In this document: piece by piece, positions 35,624-45,129 of the stretch
Position numbering within the stretch: the first letter of the stretch is position 1
How the letters are laid out: every line of letters starts with the position of its first letter
Made by a program: the position numbers and the translations under genes
NCBI RefSeq assembly: GCF_037971845.1
Contig: NZ_CP150227.1
Coordinates: 2,480,001 to 2,544,000 of the forward strand
Reading direction: 5' to 3'
Source of the DNA: Paenibacillus sp. FSL R5-0766
GTDB taxonomy: Bacteria; Bacillota; Bacilli; Paenibacillales; Paenibacillaceae
DNA: 64,000 bases
The notes under the pieces: generated by a model
The model's database searches: none
Seen by the model: the letters and a program-made list of their open reading frames with translations, nothing else
Told to the model about the DNA's origin: nothing

Positions 35624-36844
35624 ATGCGTATCATGGTACAGAAATTCGGAGGCACGTCTCTCTCCACTGTTCAGGCGAGAGAGCATGTGCTCCGTCATGT
35701 TAAACGTGAACTTGAAGCAGGATTGAGTCTGGTCATCGTTGTGTCTGCGATGGGCCGCCGCGGCGAGCCATATGCGACCGATACGTTGCTGGACTGGGCT
35801 GCACAGAACGGAAACGCACTATCCGCACGCGAAAAGGATTTACTGCTGTGCTGTGGTGAAATCATATCTGCGACAACGTTGAGCAGTTTACTCGAACATG
35901 AAGGCATTCCAACTACAGTGCTGACCGGTGCACAAGCAGGTTTTGTGACGGACGACAATTTCGGGAATGCCCGGATATTGGATGTCCGTCCTGTTCGTGT
36001 GTTGGAGCAGCTTCAGCTCGGCCGTGTCGTTGTTGTAACCGGATTCCAGGGGCAGACAGAGAACGGAGACTTCACGACACTGGGTCGTGGGGGAAGCGAT
36101 ACGTCTGCTACAGCTCTCGGTGCAGCATTACGTGCTGAAATGGTGGATATCTACACAGATGTGAACGGGATACTCACCGCTGATCCGCGAATTGTTGAGG
36201 ATGCACGTCCACTGACTGTTGTGAGTTATGCAGAGATCTGTAACATGGCCCACCACGGGGCCAAGGTAATCCATCCACGTGCGGTTGAGATTGCGATGCA
36301 ATCCCAGATTCCAGTGCGGGTAAGATCTACTTTTGCAGACACGGAAGGAACGCTGGTTACGCATCCGGAAGGATTCCAGGATGTGCAGACAGGCATTGTT
36401 GACCGTTATGTAACAGGCATCGCCTACGTGAGCAATGTAACGCAAATTACGGTGGATGTGCCTGGTGGTGGTGCAGATCGATTGCAACTAAAAGTGTTCA
36501 AAACCATGGCTGAGAATTCAATCAGCGTTGATTTTATTAATGTTACCCCCTCGGGAGTTGTCTATACGGTTTTTGACAGTGATTCCGAGAAAGCCATACA
36601 GGTATTGCAGGAGATAGGTCTCAAGCCACAAAGCCTGTCCGGTTGTGCCAAAGTGTCCGTCATTGGCGGAGGCATTAATGGTGTACCTGGAATCATGGCT
36701 CGAATCGTGGAGTCCTTGACACTGGCAGACATTCAGATCCTGCAATCGGCAGATTCGAATACAACGATCTGGGTGCTCGTAAAAAAAGAAGATATGGTTC
36801 AGGCCCTGAGGGCACTTCACGCCTCATTCGAACTTCATTTGTAA
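35624..36844 (+). CDS. dapG: Aspartate kinase (DapG type)
   Basis: Aspartokinase I phosphorylates aspartate, the first step toward diaminopimelate, lysine, threonine and methionine; the DapG type is inhibited by meso-diaminopimelate. The ~406-residue protein has the kinase signature VQKFGGTSLST at the start, GRGGSDTSATALGAAL near residue 150, and two C-terminal ACT domains (about 270-400), the second with SVIGGGINGVPGIMARIVESL. ATG 35624 is 7 bases after GGAGG. With dapA next, the operon supplies both cell wall and dipicolinate. Confidence 0.95.
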   Translation: MRIMVQKFGGTSLSTVQAREHVLRHVKRELEAGLSLVIVVSAMGRRGEPYATDTLLDWAAQNGNALSAREKDLLLCCGEIISATTLSSLLEHEGIPTTVLTGAQAGFVTDDNFGNARILDVRPVRVLEQLQLGRVVVVTGFQGQTENGDFTTLGRGGSDTSATALGAALRAEMVDIYTDVNGILTADPRIVEDARPLTVVSYAEICNMAHHGAKVIHPRAVEIAMQSQIPVRVRSTFADTEGTLVTHPEGFQDVQTGIVDRYVTGIAYVSNVTQITVDVPGGGADRLQLKVFKTMAENSISVDFINVTPSGVVYTVFDSDSEKAIQVLQEIGLKPQSLSGCAKVSVIGGGINGVPGIMARIVESLTLADIQILQSADSNTTIWVLVKKEDMVQALRALHASFELHL

Positions 36845-36891
36845 ATAACTGAAGTTAGAGGAGCCAAACCTGTTTTGAAGGAGGAATCGAA

Positions 36892-37770
36892 TTGGACTTT
36901 GGAAGATTGATTACAGCAATGGTCACTCCGTTCAATGAACAAGGAGAGATTCATTGGGAGGAAACGGCACGTCTAATCGACTATCTGATTGCAGATCAAA
37001 AGTCGGAGACGCTTGTGGTTTCTGGAACAACAGGGGAGTCTCCAACACTTAGTGATACTGAGAAAGTTCAATTATTCGAATTTGCAGTGAAACATGCGGC
37101 CGGTCGGTGCAAAATTATAGCCGGAACGGGAAGCAATAACACGGCACATTCCATCCATTTGACACAGGAAGCTGAACGTGCCGGAGTGGATGGCATATTG
37201 TTGGTTGTTCCGTATTACAACAAACCTAGCCAAGAAGGTTTGTTCAAACATTTTGAAGCGATTGCAGGCTCCACCAAGCTGCCAATTATGCTCTACAACG
37301 TGCCTGGGCGTACTGTAACCAGCCTGTCAGCAGCGACAACACTTCGTCTTGCTCAGATACCTAATATCGTCGCTACGAAGGAATGTGCGTCTATGGAGCA
37401 GGTTACGCTGATTGCAGCAAGTGCTCCAGAGAATTTCAGAGTTTATTCCGGTGATGATGCTTCAGGCTTACCGGCGATTGCGGTTGGAGCACATGGAATT
37501 GTCAGTGTGGCCAGTCATGTCGTAGGGGCAGAAATGAAGAAAATGATTGATGCCTTCTATGGCGGAGCACCTCATGAGGCTGCTCAGATTCATCAGCAGT
37601 TGTTCCCAGTGTTCAAAGGCCTGTTTGAGTGTCCACAGCCTCTACCAAACCCGGTAGCGGTGAAATATGCGCTGACATTGCGTGGTCTAGACGTTGGTTC
37701 TGTACGATTGCCCCTTATTCCGCCAACGGAAGAGGAGCAGGTTTATATCAAAGGTTTGCTTAATTTGTAA
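36892..37770 (+). CDS. dapA: 4-hydroxy-tetrahydrodipicolinate synthase
   Basis: DapA condenses pyruvate with aspartate semialdehyde; its product is also the precursor for DpaAB. The 292-residue protein has GRLITAMVTPFN at the start, VSGTTGESPTLSDTEK (about 44-59), LLVVPYYNKPSQEGLFKHF, the LYNVPGRT tyrosine (about 137) and the Schiff-base lysine in IVATKECAS (about 165). The start is TTG 36892 with AAGGAGGAATCGA upstream. Confidence 0.97.
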   Translation: MDFGRLITAMVTPFNEQGEIHWEETARLIDYLIADQKSETLVVSGTTGESPTLSDTEKVQLFEFAVKHAAGRCKIIAGTGSNNTAHSIHLTQEAERAGVDGILLVVPYYNKPSQEGLFKHFEAIAGSTKLPIMLYNVPGRTVTSLSAATTLRLAQIPNIVATKECASMEQVTLIAASAPENFRVYSGDDASGLPAIAVGAHGIVSVASHVVGAEMKKMIDAFYGGAPHEAAQIHQQLFPVFKGLFECPQPLPNPVAVKYALTLRGLDVGSVRLPLIPPTEEEQVYIKGLLNL

Positions 37771-37828
37771 TCATTTTGGTTGTATATGGACTATTTTATT
37801 AATCATGGGAATATCCTTCAGATCAGCA

Positions 37829-37870
37829 AAAGAACCGCTCCTCTTCGTCGAGGCTGCGGTTCTTTTTTTT
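37829..37870 (+). terminator. Rho-independent terminator after dapA
   Basis: AAAGAACCGC (37829-37838) pairs with GCGGTTCTTT (37856-37865), followed by more Ts. Confidence 0.9.
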
Positions 37871-37934
37871 ACGAGTAATGTGAGGTTTCTTTTCGAATGC
37901 TAAAGGGAAACCTACAGGTTAACGAGAGAGTGAC

Positions 37935-37964
37935 TTGTTTTTTTTGTTTTTAATCATGTATAAT
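37935..37964 (+). promoter_or_regulatory. SigA-type promoter for the RNase J gene
   Basis: TTGTTT (37935-37940), an 18-base spacer and TATAAT (37959-37964). It gives a leader of about 275 bases. Confidence 0.55.
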
Positions 37965-37970
37965 GATGTC

Positions 37971-38246
37971 AAGTGACTGGGTGCGGTATTTTTTTGAAAT
38001 TGAAAGCGACATCGTTTCGTGGTGTAGCTTTGCGGTGAAAAAGGAAGGAACGGCTAAGAGGGAATTTCAAATCCAACTTGTTGGTCAAAGGGAATAACTT
38101 CGAAGAACTTCTTCCAAATATCGTGAATAAAGGTGTTCTTTTGCATTCATCCCGATAGGTGGGTATGTAATGTATGGACTACTTTTCTTAACTTACAATA
38201 AATAATAAGGTACGACGTCCAACTACCATAGGAGGTTTAGATTCAT
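37971..38246 (+). promoter_or_regulatory. Long structured leader of the RNase J gene
   Basis: Part of the 476-base gene-free stretch between dapA and the RNase J gene. TTTGAAATT (37993-38001) pairs perfectly with AATTTCAAA (38063-38071), enclosing an AAAGC/GCTTT hairpin. Further on, AAGAAC and GTTCTT can pair. It matches no riboswitch family I recognise. Autoregulation through RNA cleavage is possible but not shown. Confidence 0.4.
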
Positions 38247-39926
38247 TTGTCTAAGAAAAATAATAACGATAAACTGATGATTTTTGCTTTGGGCGGCGTA
38301 GGCGAGATTGGTAAAAATATGTACGTCATCCAATACGCCAACGACATTGTAGTCGTAGATGCTGGTCTTAAATTCCCGGAAGAAGATATGCTTGGTATTG
38401 ATATTGTCATCCCTGACATTTCTTACCTGACTGAGAACCGTGACAAAGTAAGAGGAATTATCCTTACTCACGGACATGAGGATCACATTGGTGGTCTGCC
38501 ATATGTTCTCAAACATCTGAATGTTCCTGTATACGGAACAAGACTTACGCTTGGACTTGTAGAAAACAAGTTGAAAGAAGCGAATCTGCTGGGTGAAACA
38601 AAACGTATTCTGATTGATGCTGATTCCGAGATCCAACTTGGATCTGTTCTGAAAGCATCGTTCTTCGCTACTAACCATAGTATTCCGGATTCTGTTGGTG
38701 TATGTGTCGAAACACCGGAAGGTGCAGTTGTTCACACAGGTGACTTCAAATTCGACCATACTCCAGTCAATGGTCAATATGCAGATCTTCAGCGTATGGC
38801 ACAGATCGGAACAAATGGCGTGTTAGCGCTGTTGTCCGACAGTACAAACGCTGAGAAACCTGGATTCACACCATCGGAGAAAAATGTGGGTATCGTTTTG
38901 GAAGATATCTTCCGTAAAGCGAGTCAACGTGTTGTTGTAGCGACATTTGCTTCCAACGTACACCGTATCCAACAGGTGATCAATGCAGCAGAAGTGACTG
39001 GACGTAAAGTTGCAGTTATCGGACGCAGCATGGTGAATGTGGTTGGTATTGCTTCAGAACTGGGTTATCTTGAGATTCCGGATGGCATGATCATTGAACC
39101 TGAAGAAGTAGGCAAGATGGCCGCTGATCGTGTCGTGATTCTCTGCACAGGAAGTCAAGGAGAGCCAATGTCAGCACTGACACGTATGGCTCGTTCCACA
39201 CACCGTAAAGTGGACATCCTGCCAGGTGACACCGTCATTATCGCAGCAACACCGGTTCCAGGTAATGAAAAATATGTAGGCCGTACGATTGATGAACTGT
39301 TCCGTTTGGGTGCTAACGTGCATTACAGCGGTGCTAACAGTGGCGTCCACGTATCTGGTCACGGTAGCCAGGAAGAGCTGAAACTGATGCTCAACCTGAT
39401 GAAACCGAAATTCTTCTTGCCGATTCACGGTGAATTCCGTATGCAGCGTCGCCACGCGGTTCTTGCTGAATCTGTAGGGGTAGAACCTGAGAACATTTTC
39501 ATCACGGATATCGGTGAAGTGATTGAAATTCAAGGTGGAGCAGCACGTAGAGCAGGTAAAGTTACTGCAGGTAATGTGTTGATCGACGGCTTGGGTGTAG
39601 GCGATGTGGGTAACATTGTACTTCGTGACCGCAAATTGTTGTCACAAGATGGTATCCTTGTTGTTGTGGTAACACTGAGCAAACAGGATGGAAAAATTGT
39701 TTCCGGTCCTGACATCATCTCTCGCGGATTTGTGTATGTACGTGAATCGGAAGGACTACTGGATGAGGCCAACCGGATCGTTAGCAGCACATTGCAGAAG
39801 TTGATGAGTGAGAACGTTAACGAGTGGGCTTCACTCAAAACAAATGTTAAAGATGCACTGGGACGCTTCCTGTATGAGCAAACTCGTCGTAGACCGATGA
39901 TTTTGCCAATCATTATGGAAGTTTAA
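38247..39926 (+). CDS. Ribonuclease J (at the rnjB locus)
   Basis: RNase J is a beta-CASP metallo-beta-lactamase with 5'-3' exo- and endonuclease activity in mRNA decay and rRNA maturation. The 559-residue protein has FALGGVGEIGKNMYV, the zinc motif THGHEDHIGGLPY (about residues 73-85), HTGDFKFD (about 163), DSTNAEKPGFTPSE, and beta-CASP motifs (SQGEPMSALTRMA, PIHGEFRM). All zinc ligands seem intact. Gene order (dapA, this gene, tepA, ylzJ, spoIIIE) matches rnjB (ymfA) of B. subtilis, but the sequence alone does not let me separate J1 from J2. The start is TTG 38247 after AGGAGG. Confidence 0.93.
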   Translation: MSKKNNNDKLMIFALGGVGEIGKNMYVIQYANDIVVVDAGLKFPEEDMLGIDIVIPDISYLTENRDKVRGIILTHGHEDHIGGLPYVLKHLNVPVYGTRLTLGLVENKLKEANLLGETKRILIDADSEIQLGSVLKASFFATNHSIPDSVGVCVETPEGAVVHTGDFKFDHTPVNGQYADLQRMAQIGTNGVLALLSDSTNAEKPGFTPSEKNVGIVLEDIFRKASQRVVVATFASNVHRIQQVINAAEVTGRKVAVIGRSMVNVVGIASELGYLEIPDGMIIEPEEVGKMAADRVVILCTGSQGEPMSALTRMARSTHRKVDILPGDTVIIAATPVPGNEKYVGRTIDELFRLGANVHYSGANSGVHVSGHGSQEELKLMLNLMKPKFFLPIHGEFRMQRRHAVLAESVGVEPENIFITDIGEVIEIQGGAARRAGKVTAGNVLIDGLGVGDVGNIVLRDRKLLSQDGILVVVVTLSKQDGKIVSGPDIISRGFVYVRESEGLLDEANRIVSSTLQKLMSENVNEWASLKTNVKDALGRFLYEQTRRRPMILPIIMEV

Positions 39927-39964
39927 AATAAGCTAAACAAAAACATATATTCAGGCACACAGTC

Positions 39965-40019
39965 GCCCCTTCTCTACGAGTAATATTGGACGGTTCCTCG
40001 TAGAGAAGGGGCTTTTTTT
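39965..40019 (+). terminator. Strong Rho-independent terminator after the RNase J gene
   Basis: GCCCCTTCTCTACGAG (39965-39980) pairs perfectly over 16 bp with CTCGTAGAGAAGGGGC (39997-40012), followed by seven Ts. Confidence 0.95.
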
Positions 40020-40074
40020 GCGTTTTCAGGAAGATCTGCAATAGGTCAATATGTGAAGCAATTTGATGCTAGCG

Positions 40075-40106
40075 GGTATAAGGCGGTTGGAAAAATCCCC
40101 ATACTA
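40075..40106 (+). promoter_or_regulatory. Possible forespore (SigG/SigF-like) promoter for tepA
   Basis: GGTATA (40075-40080) and CATACTA (40100-40106) match the forespore boxes, but the 19-base spacer is one longer than usual. Confidence 0.35.
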
Positions 40107-40147
40107 AGGAAATACATTAAATGTTTCTGGAGAAGGGGATTGTTGAA

Positions 40148-40921
40148 ATGAATGAACGTATGAATGGCAAGCAGGCGTCAAGATCCAATCAACCGGAAGT
40201 TGAAGCGCCGGAAATTCCGATTCAGGAGGAAAAGGCCATCTCTCCCGTGACAGAGACTATTCAGCAATTTGGGCAGACACAGTCGCCTGCAGGTGAATCG
40301 AATATTTTCTGTATGACCATTATTGGACAGGTCGAAGGGCATTTGATTTTGCCGCCACAAAATAAAACAACAAAGTATGAGCATATCATTCCACAGCTGG
40401 TGGCCGCGGAACAGAATCAGCGCATTGAAGGTATACTGATCATTTTGAACACGGTAGGTGGAGATGTAGAGGCGGGTCTGGCCATTGCAGAGATGATTGC
40501 TTCTCTAAGCAAACCTACGGTGACTGTGGTCATTGGAGGCGGGCATAGCATTGGAGTACCGATTGCTGTAGCTTCAACATATTCCCTGATTGCGGGAAGT
40601 GCAACGATGACGATCCATCCGATTCGGATGAACGGCCTTGTCATTGGTGTACCTCAAACGTTTGAGTATATGGAGAAAATGCAGGAACGGGTTGTTCGGT
40701 TCGTGACTTCTCATTCAAATATCTCTGAGGAGATGTTCAAAGAACTGATGTTTAAGACCGGTGAGTTAAATAGGGATATTGGTACAGCTGTAGGAAGCGC
40801 AGATGCAGTGAAATATGGATTGATGGATGCAGTAGGCGGGATTGGGCAGGCTATTGCTCAGTTAAATCAGCTCATAGGAGACAAGAGACAGACTCTGCAT
40901 TCGGGAGGTTATACCCAATGA
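40148..40921 (+). CDS. tepA: ClpP-like serine protease TepA
   Basis: This ClpP/crotonase-fold peptidase of ~257 residues has a disordered, Glu/Gln-rich N-terminus (about 1-50), then the ClpP core: [45 protein letters not shown], the nucleophile segment [16 protein letters not shown] (catalytic Ser about residue 139) and MTIHPIRM with the His. The B. subtilis homologue has been linked to protein translocation and to degradation of small acid-soluble spore proteins. ATG 40148 has AGAAGGGG upstream; ATG 40121 is less likely. The end overlaps the next gene (ATGA). Confidence 0.9.
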   Translation: MNERMNGKQASRSNQPEVEAPEIPIQEEKAISPVTETIQQFGQTQSPAGESNIFCMTIIGQVEGHLILPPQNKTTKYEHIIPQLVAAEQNQRIEGILIILNTVGGDVEAGLAIAEMIASLSKPTVTVVIGGGHSIGVPIAVASTYSLIAGSATMTIHPIRMNGLVIGVPQTFEYMEKMQERVVRFVTSHSNISEEMFKELMFKTGELNRDIGTAVGSADAVKYGLMDAVGGIGQAIAQLNQLIGDKRQTLHSGGYTQ

Positions 40922-41148
40922 CGTTATATACCGTGATGCCCCCGGAACAACTCTGGTCGGGAATGTGGAGAGAGGGAGAAGATACAAAGGAGATCAAGAT
41001 GAATGGTTTATTGATGCAGGTGAGACCTGTTAATGACAATGAAGCCGTTATTGTACGTTTGCTGGATTGTCCACTTGAAGCCTATCTGAATCCTGATAAT
41101 ATGCCCGGTTCGACCATCCCGCTTTCGGGTAACTTGGGACCAGCATAA
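40918..41148 (+). CDS. YlzJ-like protein
   Basis: This 76-residue protein follows tepA with a 4-base overlap and starts [13 protein letters not shown], with [31 protein letters not shown] later; this matches the small YlzJ family found between tepA and spoIIIE in Bacillus. It has no membrane segment. The function is unknown; coupling to tepA hints at a joint role. Confidence 0.8.
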   Translation: MTLYTVMPPEQLWSGMWREGEDTKEIKMNGLLMQVRPVNDNEAVIVRLLDCPLEAYLNPDNMPGSTIPLSGNLGPA

Positions 41149-41206
41149 CGCGACGAATTCAGACAAATTGAGCAGAAAAAGAACATATGTACGGATTATA
41201 TTTGTA

Positions 41207-41215
41207 TGGTATAAT
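41207..41215 (+). promoter_or_regulatory. Extended -10 promoter before the ftsK/spoIIIE gene
   Basis: TGGTATAAT (41207-41215) is an extended -10 element (TGn-TATAAT), 24 bases before the start codon; the -35 region is weak. Confidence 0.5.
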
Positions 41216-41238
41216 ATTCTTCTGGGGGTGACCTGATT

Positions 41239-43977
41239 TTGGCCAGAAGAAAAAAGAGGAAAAAAAAGGGCGCTGGTTTTAGCGGCGTTTTAAAATATGA
41301 AATTTACGGAATTGTGCTTATTACCCTTGCTGTCATAGCATTATCGGGTGAAGCCACCGTTGGACGTTCGCTTTCCAAGATGTTCGGACTGATGCTTGGT
41401 AAGTTTTATTTTGCGATTCCGCTTGTTGGTATTTATTATGGTCTCATGGTGATGATTCACCGGAAATGGCCGAGTGGCTGGACCACACGCAAAACAGGAC
41501 TGGTATTGCTGGTCTTTGCCTTAACCTTGATGAGTACTGTCTCTGCAATGCACCAGAAGCTCATTCCGGTTGGTGCGCTTGAGCCTGGTGCTGTGATTAC
41601 GCAGGTACATAATGATATGCAAACCGAGTTGCTAACACCTGCTGCGCCAGGGGAGAGGGACTCCATGCTTAACAAGGACATCAGCGGTGGTTATCTCGGA
41701 GCTGGGCAATTTGCTCTTTTCCTGTGGTTGTTCGGCAGCCTTGGGGCGAGACTTATCATGATTGTCATGTTTATCATCAGTTTTATGCTGATTACAAGTC
41801 TATCTTATGTGGATCTGATTCGAATATTCCGAACCAAGATCTGGGATGCCGGGAGTTCAATGTACAAGAAGCTGGAGTCGAGGCCCTCTGCACGTTCTGT
41901 TTCAGCATCTGATGGAAGGAAGAAAGGTAACGCTCGTAAAGTGGTGCCTGTGCCTGTTGAAGATGACGAAGACGAGTATGAGGATGAATTAGAGGAACAG
42001 CATCTGCCAAAACGAAAAGCGCCAATATTCTTTCAACTCTTCGGAAAATGGGGAGCTAAACGGGAACAGGCGACATCAGGACGTGAAATGGATGAGGTCG
42101 AATCGGCAGAAACAGAACAGATTGTATACCGCGCCGAACAAGATCACAATCTAGAGGTGTGGCAGGATCCAACTGAAGACGTAGTGAACAAATCAGCTTC
42201 ATCACGTGTTCCTGTTCAGGCTAAACCTAACTCAGCGCCAATCATTCGAGACTTTTTCGAGCACGTTAGAGCAGAAGAGGCAAGCATTGAAGATGATCTG
42301 GACGATGCTTATCCTTTCCCGGATGATCTGGCCGATCCAAACGTAGTACAACAGGGCGAGCATGCCATTAAAATAACGGATGAACTGGTAGAGACAGAGT
42401 GGTCTGCATCCGATGCGGGTACGAACGGGTTGAATGCTGTGGATGAGATTCAGAGTGGAGAAGAAGTCCCTAATGATGCAATGCAGGGAACAGATACTCT
42501 TACTCCTGAAGGGCAGGAAACACAATCGGTGAAACCACCACCGCCACCTCCTAAGCCGTACAAGCTGCCGTCATTCCGTCTCCTTGCCAAGCCAAACAAT
42601 GGGGGTAAGGCGGGTGACCAGAAGGATTATATGCAGACAGCACGCAAGCTGGAAGCTACACTGGAGAGTTTCGGTGTTCGCGCCAAGGTGCTTGAAGTGG
42701 TCCGGGGCCCTGCCGTTACAAGGTATGAAATTCAGCCTGATATTGGTGTTAAGGTCAGCAGGATTGTCAGCCTGACTGATGATATCGCGTTGGCTCTGGC
42801 GGCAAAGGATATTCGGATGGAAGCACCGATTCCCGGAAAGTCTGCTATAGGTATCGAAGTACCTAATGGCGAGGTATCGGTTGTAACGATGCGTGAGGTA
42901 ATGGAGACAGCAACGTTCCAGGATGCAGAATCCAAAGTGACCATTGCATTTGGCCGAGATATCTCGGGACAGACAATCATTGGTAACTTGGCTCGTATGC
43001 CCCATTTGCTGGTCGCAGGTGCTACAGGTTCCGGTAAGTCGGTGTGTATTAACGGAATTATTACCAGCATATTGTACAAAGCCAAGCCGGATGAAGTGAA
43101 GTTCCTGATGGTTGATCCCAAGATGGTTGAGTTGAACGTATATAACGGAATTCCACATCTGATGGCACCAGTAGTAACTGATCCTAAACGAGCGTCACTT
43201 GCTCTCAAAAAGATTGTGGTTGAGATGGAGAAACGATATGAACTGTTCTCCAAATCAGGCACGCGTAACGTCGAGGGTTACAATAATCTGATGAAAGATA
43301 ATCCTGCGGCTGTTCTGCCTTATATCGTTGTCATTGTGGATGAGCTTGCAGATCTGATGATGGTTGCAGCCGGAGATGTGGAGGATGCCATTGCACGACT
43401 CGCTCAGATGGCTCGTGCAGCCGGAATCCATCTGATTATTGCCACACAACGTCCTTCGGTTGATGTTATTACCGGGGTAATCAAGGCTAACATTCCATCG
43501 CGGATTGCCTTCGGCGTATCCTCCCAAGTCGATTCCCGAACAATTCTGGATATGGGTGGGGCTGAGAAGCTGTTGGGTCGTGGAGACATGTTATTCATGC
43601 CAATGGGCGCATCAAAACCGGTTCGTGTACAAGGTGCATTTATGAGCGATGAAGAAGTCGAGAATATTGTGAATTATGTACGTGGTCAAGGTGAAGCGCA
43701 GTATGATGAGTCCCTTGTACCTGAAGTGGATGATTCCATTCAGGCAGCAGATGAAGTGCAGGATGAGTTATATGAGCAAGCTGTACAGATTATTTTGGAG
43801 GCAAAACAAGCTTCAGTCTCCCTGTTGCAACGTCGTATGCGGGTTGGCTACACACGTGCAGCGCGTTTAATTGACTCCATGGAAGCCCGTGGTGTAATCG
43901 GTCCTTACGAGGGCAGCAAACCAAGGGAAGTACTGGTTTCACTTGAACAGTATCAGCAGAATAAAATAAGCTCGTAG
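41239..43977 (+). CDS. FtsK/SpoIIIE family DNA translocase
   Basis: This membrane-anchored ATPase pumps DNA across the septum during division or sporulation. The 912-residue protein has a basic N-terminus, about four membrane segments (residues ~20-195), a long acidic linker (about 230-460) with a [12 protein letters not shown] stretch, then the alpha/beta motor domain with Walker [14 protein letters not shown] (about 593-605), Walker [13 protein letters not shown], and a C-terminal gamma winged-helix (about 840-905) that reads KOPS/SRS sites. It occupies the spoIIIE locus after ylzJ; the linker makes it longer than B. subtilis SpoIIIE (787 residues). The start is TTG 41239 after GGGGGTG. Confidence 0.95.
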   Translation: MARRKKRKKKGAGFSGVLKYEIYGIVLITLAVIALSGEATVGRSLSKMFGLMLGKFYFAIPLVGIYYGLMVMIHRKWPSGWTTRKTGLVLLVFALTLMSTVSAMHQKLIPVGALEPGAVITQVHNDMQTELLTPAAPGERDSMLNKDISGGYLGAGQFALFLWLFGSLGARLIMIVMFIISFMLITSLSYVDLIRIFRTKIWDAGSSMYKKLESRPSARSVSASDGRKKGNARKVVPVPVEDDEDEYEDELEEQHLPKRKAPIFFQLFGKWGAKREQATSGREMDEVESAETEQIVYRAEQDHNLEVWQDPTEDVVNKSASSRVPVQAKPNSAPIIRDFFEHVRAEEASIEDDLDDAYPFPDDLADPNVVQQGEHAIKITDELVETEWSASDAGTNGLNAVDEIQSGEEVPNDAMQGTDTLTPEGQETQSVKPPPPPPKPYKLPSFRLLAKPNNGGKAGDQKDYMQTARKLEATLESFGVRAKVLEVVRGPAVTRYEIQPDIGVKVSRIVSLTDDIALALAAKDIRMEAPIPGKSAIGIEVPNGEVSVVTMREVMETATFQDAESKVTIAFGRDISGQTIIGNLARMPHLLVAGATGSGKSVCINGIITSILYKAKPDEVKFLMVDPKMVELNVYNGIPHLMAPVVTDPKRASLALKKIVVEMEKRYELFSKSGTRNVEGYNNLMKDNPAAVLPYIVVIVDELADLMMVAAGDVEDAIARLAQMARAAGIHLIIATQRPSVDVITGVIKANIPSRIAFGVSSQVDSRTILDMGGAEKLLGRGDMLFMPMGASKPVRVQGAFMSDEEVENIVNYVRGQGEAQYDESLVPEVDDSIQAADEVQDELYEQAVQIILEAKQASVSLLQRRMRVGYTRAARLIDSMEARGVIGPYEGSKPREVLVSLEQYQQNKISS

Positions 43978-44010
43978 TGTAATATGAAACATGGTTACAA
44001 CGAATCGTTT

Positions 44011-44043
44011 AAGCCCTCAACCTTATTGGTTGAGGGCTTTTTG
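44011..44043 (+). terminator. Rho-independent terminator after the ftsK/spoIIIE gene
   Basis: AAGCCCTCAACC (44011-44022) pairs with GGTTGAGGGCTT (44028-44039) around a short loop, followed by Ts. Confidence 0.93.
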
Positions 44044-44096
44044 CTTGCTCAGCAGACTGAAGTTTTGCCATCTACTCCAAAGATCGGATGATTTGG

Positions 44097-44127
44097 TGCA
44101 TAGGAAACAAGCAGGCTTGTCATAATA
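44097..44127 (+). promoter_or_regulatory. Candidate SigG (forespore) promoter for the sleB-like gene
   Basis: TGCATA (44097-44102), an 18-base spacer and CATAATA (44121-44127) are each one base from the SigG consensus TGAATA-N17/18-CATACTA. Confidence 0.55.
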
Positions 44128-44175
44128 ACCTTAGCGATTCTGTTAATCCCACAAGAGAAAGGTAGAGCACAGTCG

Positions 44176-45003
44176 ATGCGAAAAATGAACCTATGGCTTT
44201 TCACTGCTATTTTGCTGATATCCGCATTGGGAATTCGTTATTTGCTTCCTGGGAATACAGCAACTGAAAGTTCAGCCGAGCGTACACCACAGGTAGAAGA
44301 AAAGGCCTTGCCTACGTTTAGCAGCAATACAGTGAAATATGGAAGTTACGGTCAGGATGTATATGAGCTTCAGGGGCGTCTGAAGTACCTGGGATTTTAC
44401 AATGGTAAAATCGACAGTAATTTTGGCAGCAGCACGCTGAAAGCCGTCAAATGGTTTCAATCCGAGTTTGGCATGAAGGCAGATGGTGTGGTTGGAGCTG
44501 AGACCAAGCTCAAGCTGTACAATGCGTCAACCAAATGGTCGCCAACAGAGCCCCCACTACACAAGGAATCCTCAGGAGGGGGTGGAGGCAGCAACAATAC
44601 GGCAGATAAAGAGCAAGACAATATGGGATCTGCCAATGCCCTTGGTCTCTCAGAGAATGAACTCAAGATTATGGCTAACGCAGTATATGGTGAAGCCCGG
44701 GGTGAACCGTTTGAAGGTCAAGTCGCAGTAGCAGCAGTAATTTTGAATCGCGTAAATTCACCTAGCTTTCCAAGTACGCCTTCTGGTGTAATTTTTCAAC
44801 CAGGTGCATTTACGGCTGTAGCGGACGGACAGATCTATCTGGAACCAAACGCACAAGCCAAAAAGGCAGTTGAGCAGGCCCTGAATGGTTGGGATCCGTC
44901 CGGTGGATGTCTCTATTATTTTAACCCGAAGACAGCAACATCCAAATGGATCTGGACCCGCCCACAAGTGAAAACAATCGGACAGCATATCTTTTGTATG
45001 TGA
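44176..45003 (+). CDS. sleB: Spore cortex-lytic enzyme, SleB type
   Basis: SleB-type enzymes hydrolyse spore cortex peptidoglycan at muramic-delta-lactam sites during germination. The 275-residue protein has an N-terminal membrane/signal segment (LWLFTAILLISALGIRYLL), a peptidoglycan-binding domain (YGSYGQDVYELQGRLKYLGFYNG and GVVGAETKLKLYN, about 55-115), a Gly/Ser linker, and a C-terminal SleB hydrolase domain (ELKIMANAVYGEARGEPFEGQVAVAAVILNRV with the catalytic Glu, about 162-193; ending GQHIFCM). B. subtilis SleB is SigG-controlled; the gene replaces ymfC-ymfE here, and no ypeB partner is beside it. Another SleB paralogue such as CwlJ is less likely because the binding domain is present. 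Confidence 0.88.
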   Translation: MRKMNLWLFTAILLISALGIRYLLPGNTATESSAERTPQVEEKALPTFSSNTVKYGSYGQDVYELQGRLKYLGFYNGKIDSNFGSSTLKAVKWFQSEFGMKADGVVGAETKLKLYNASTKWSPTEPPLHKESSGGGGGSNNTADKEQDNMGSANALGLSENELKIMANAVYGEARGEPFEGQVAVAAVILNRVNSPSFPSTPSGVIFQPGAFTAVADGQIYLEPNAQAKKAVEQALNGWDPSGGCLYYFNPKTATSKWIWTRPQVKTIGQHIFCM

Positions 45004-45011
45004 TGATGTTG

Positions 45012-45053
45012 GAAGCAACCAGAAGGCGTGACTTCGGTTGCTTCTTGCCTTTT
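45012..45053 (+). terminator. Terminator-like hairpin after the sleB-like gene
   Basis: GAAGCAACC (45012-45020) pairs with GGTTGCTTC (45036-45044), followed by TTGCCTTTTG. Confidence 0.7.
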
Positions 45054-45129
45054 GAATGGGTTAAAATGGTTGTTACGTTTAGCTTAATACGATTGCATGA
45101 TAAATGACGCCGTAAAGGGGTTTTGACAT

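Noticed and set aside
37971..38246. A T-box or known riboswitch in the RNase J leader.
   Set aside because: The T-box sequence and other conserved cores I know are not present.
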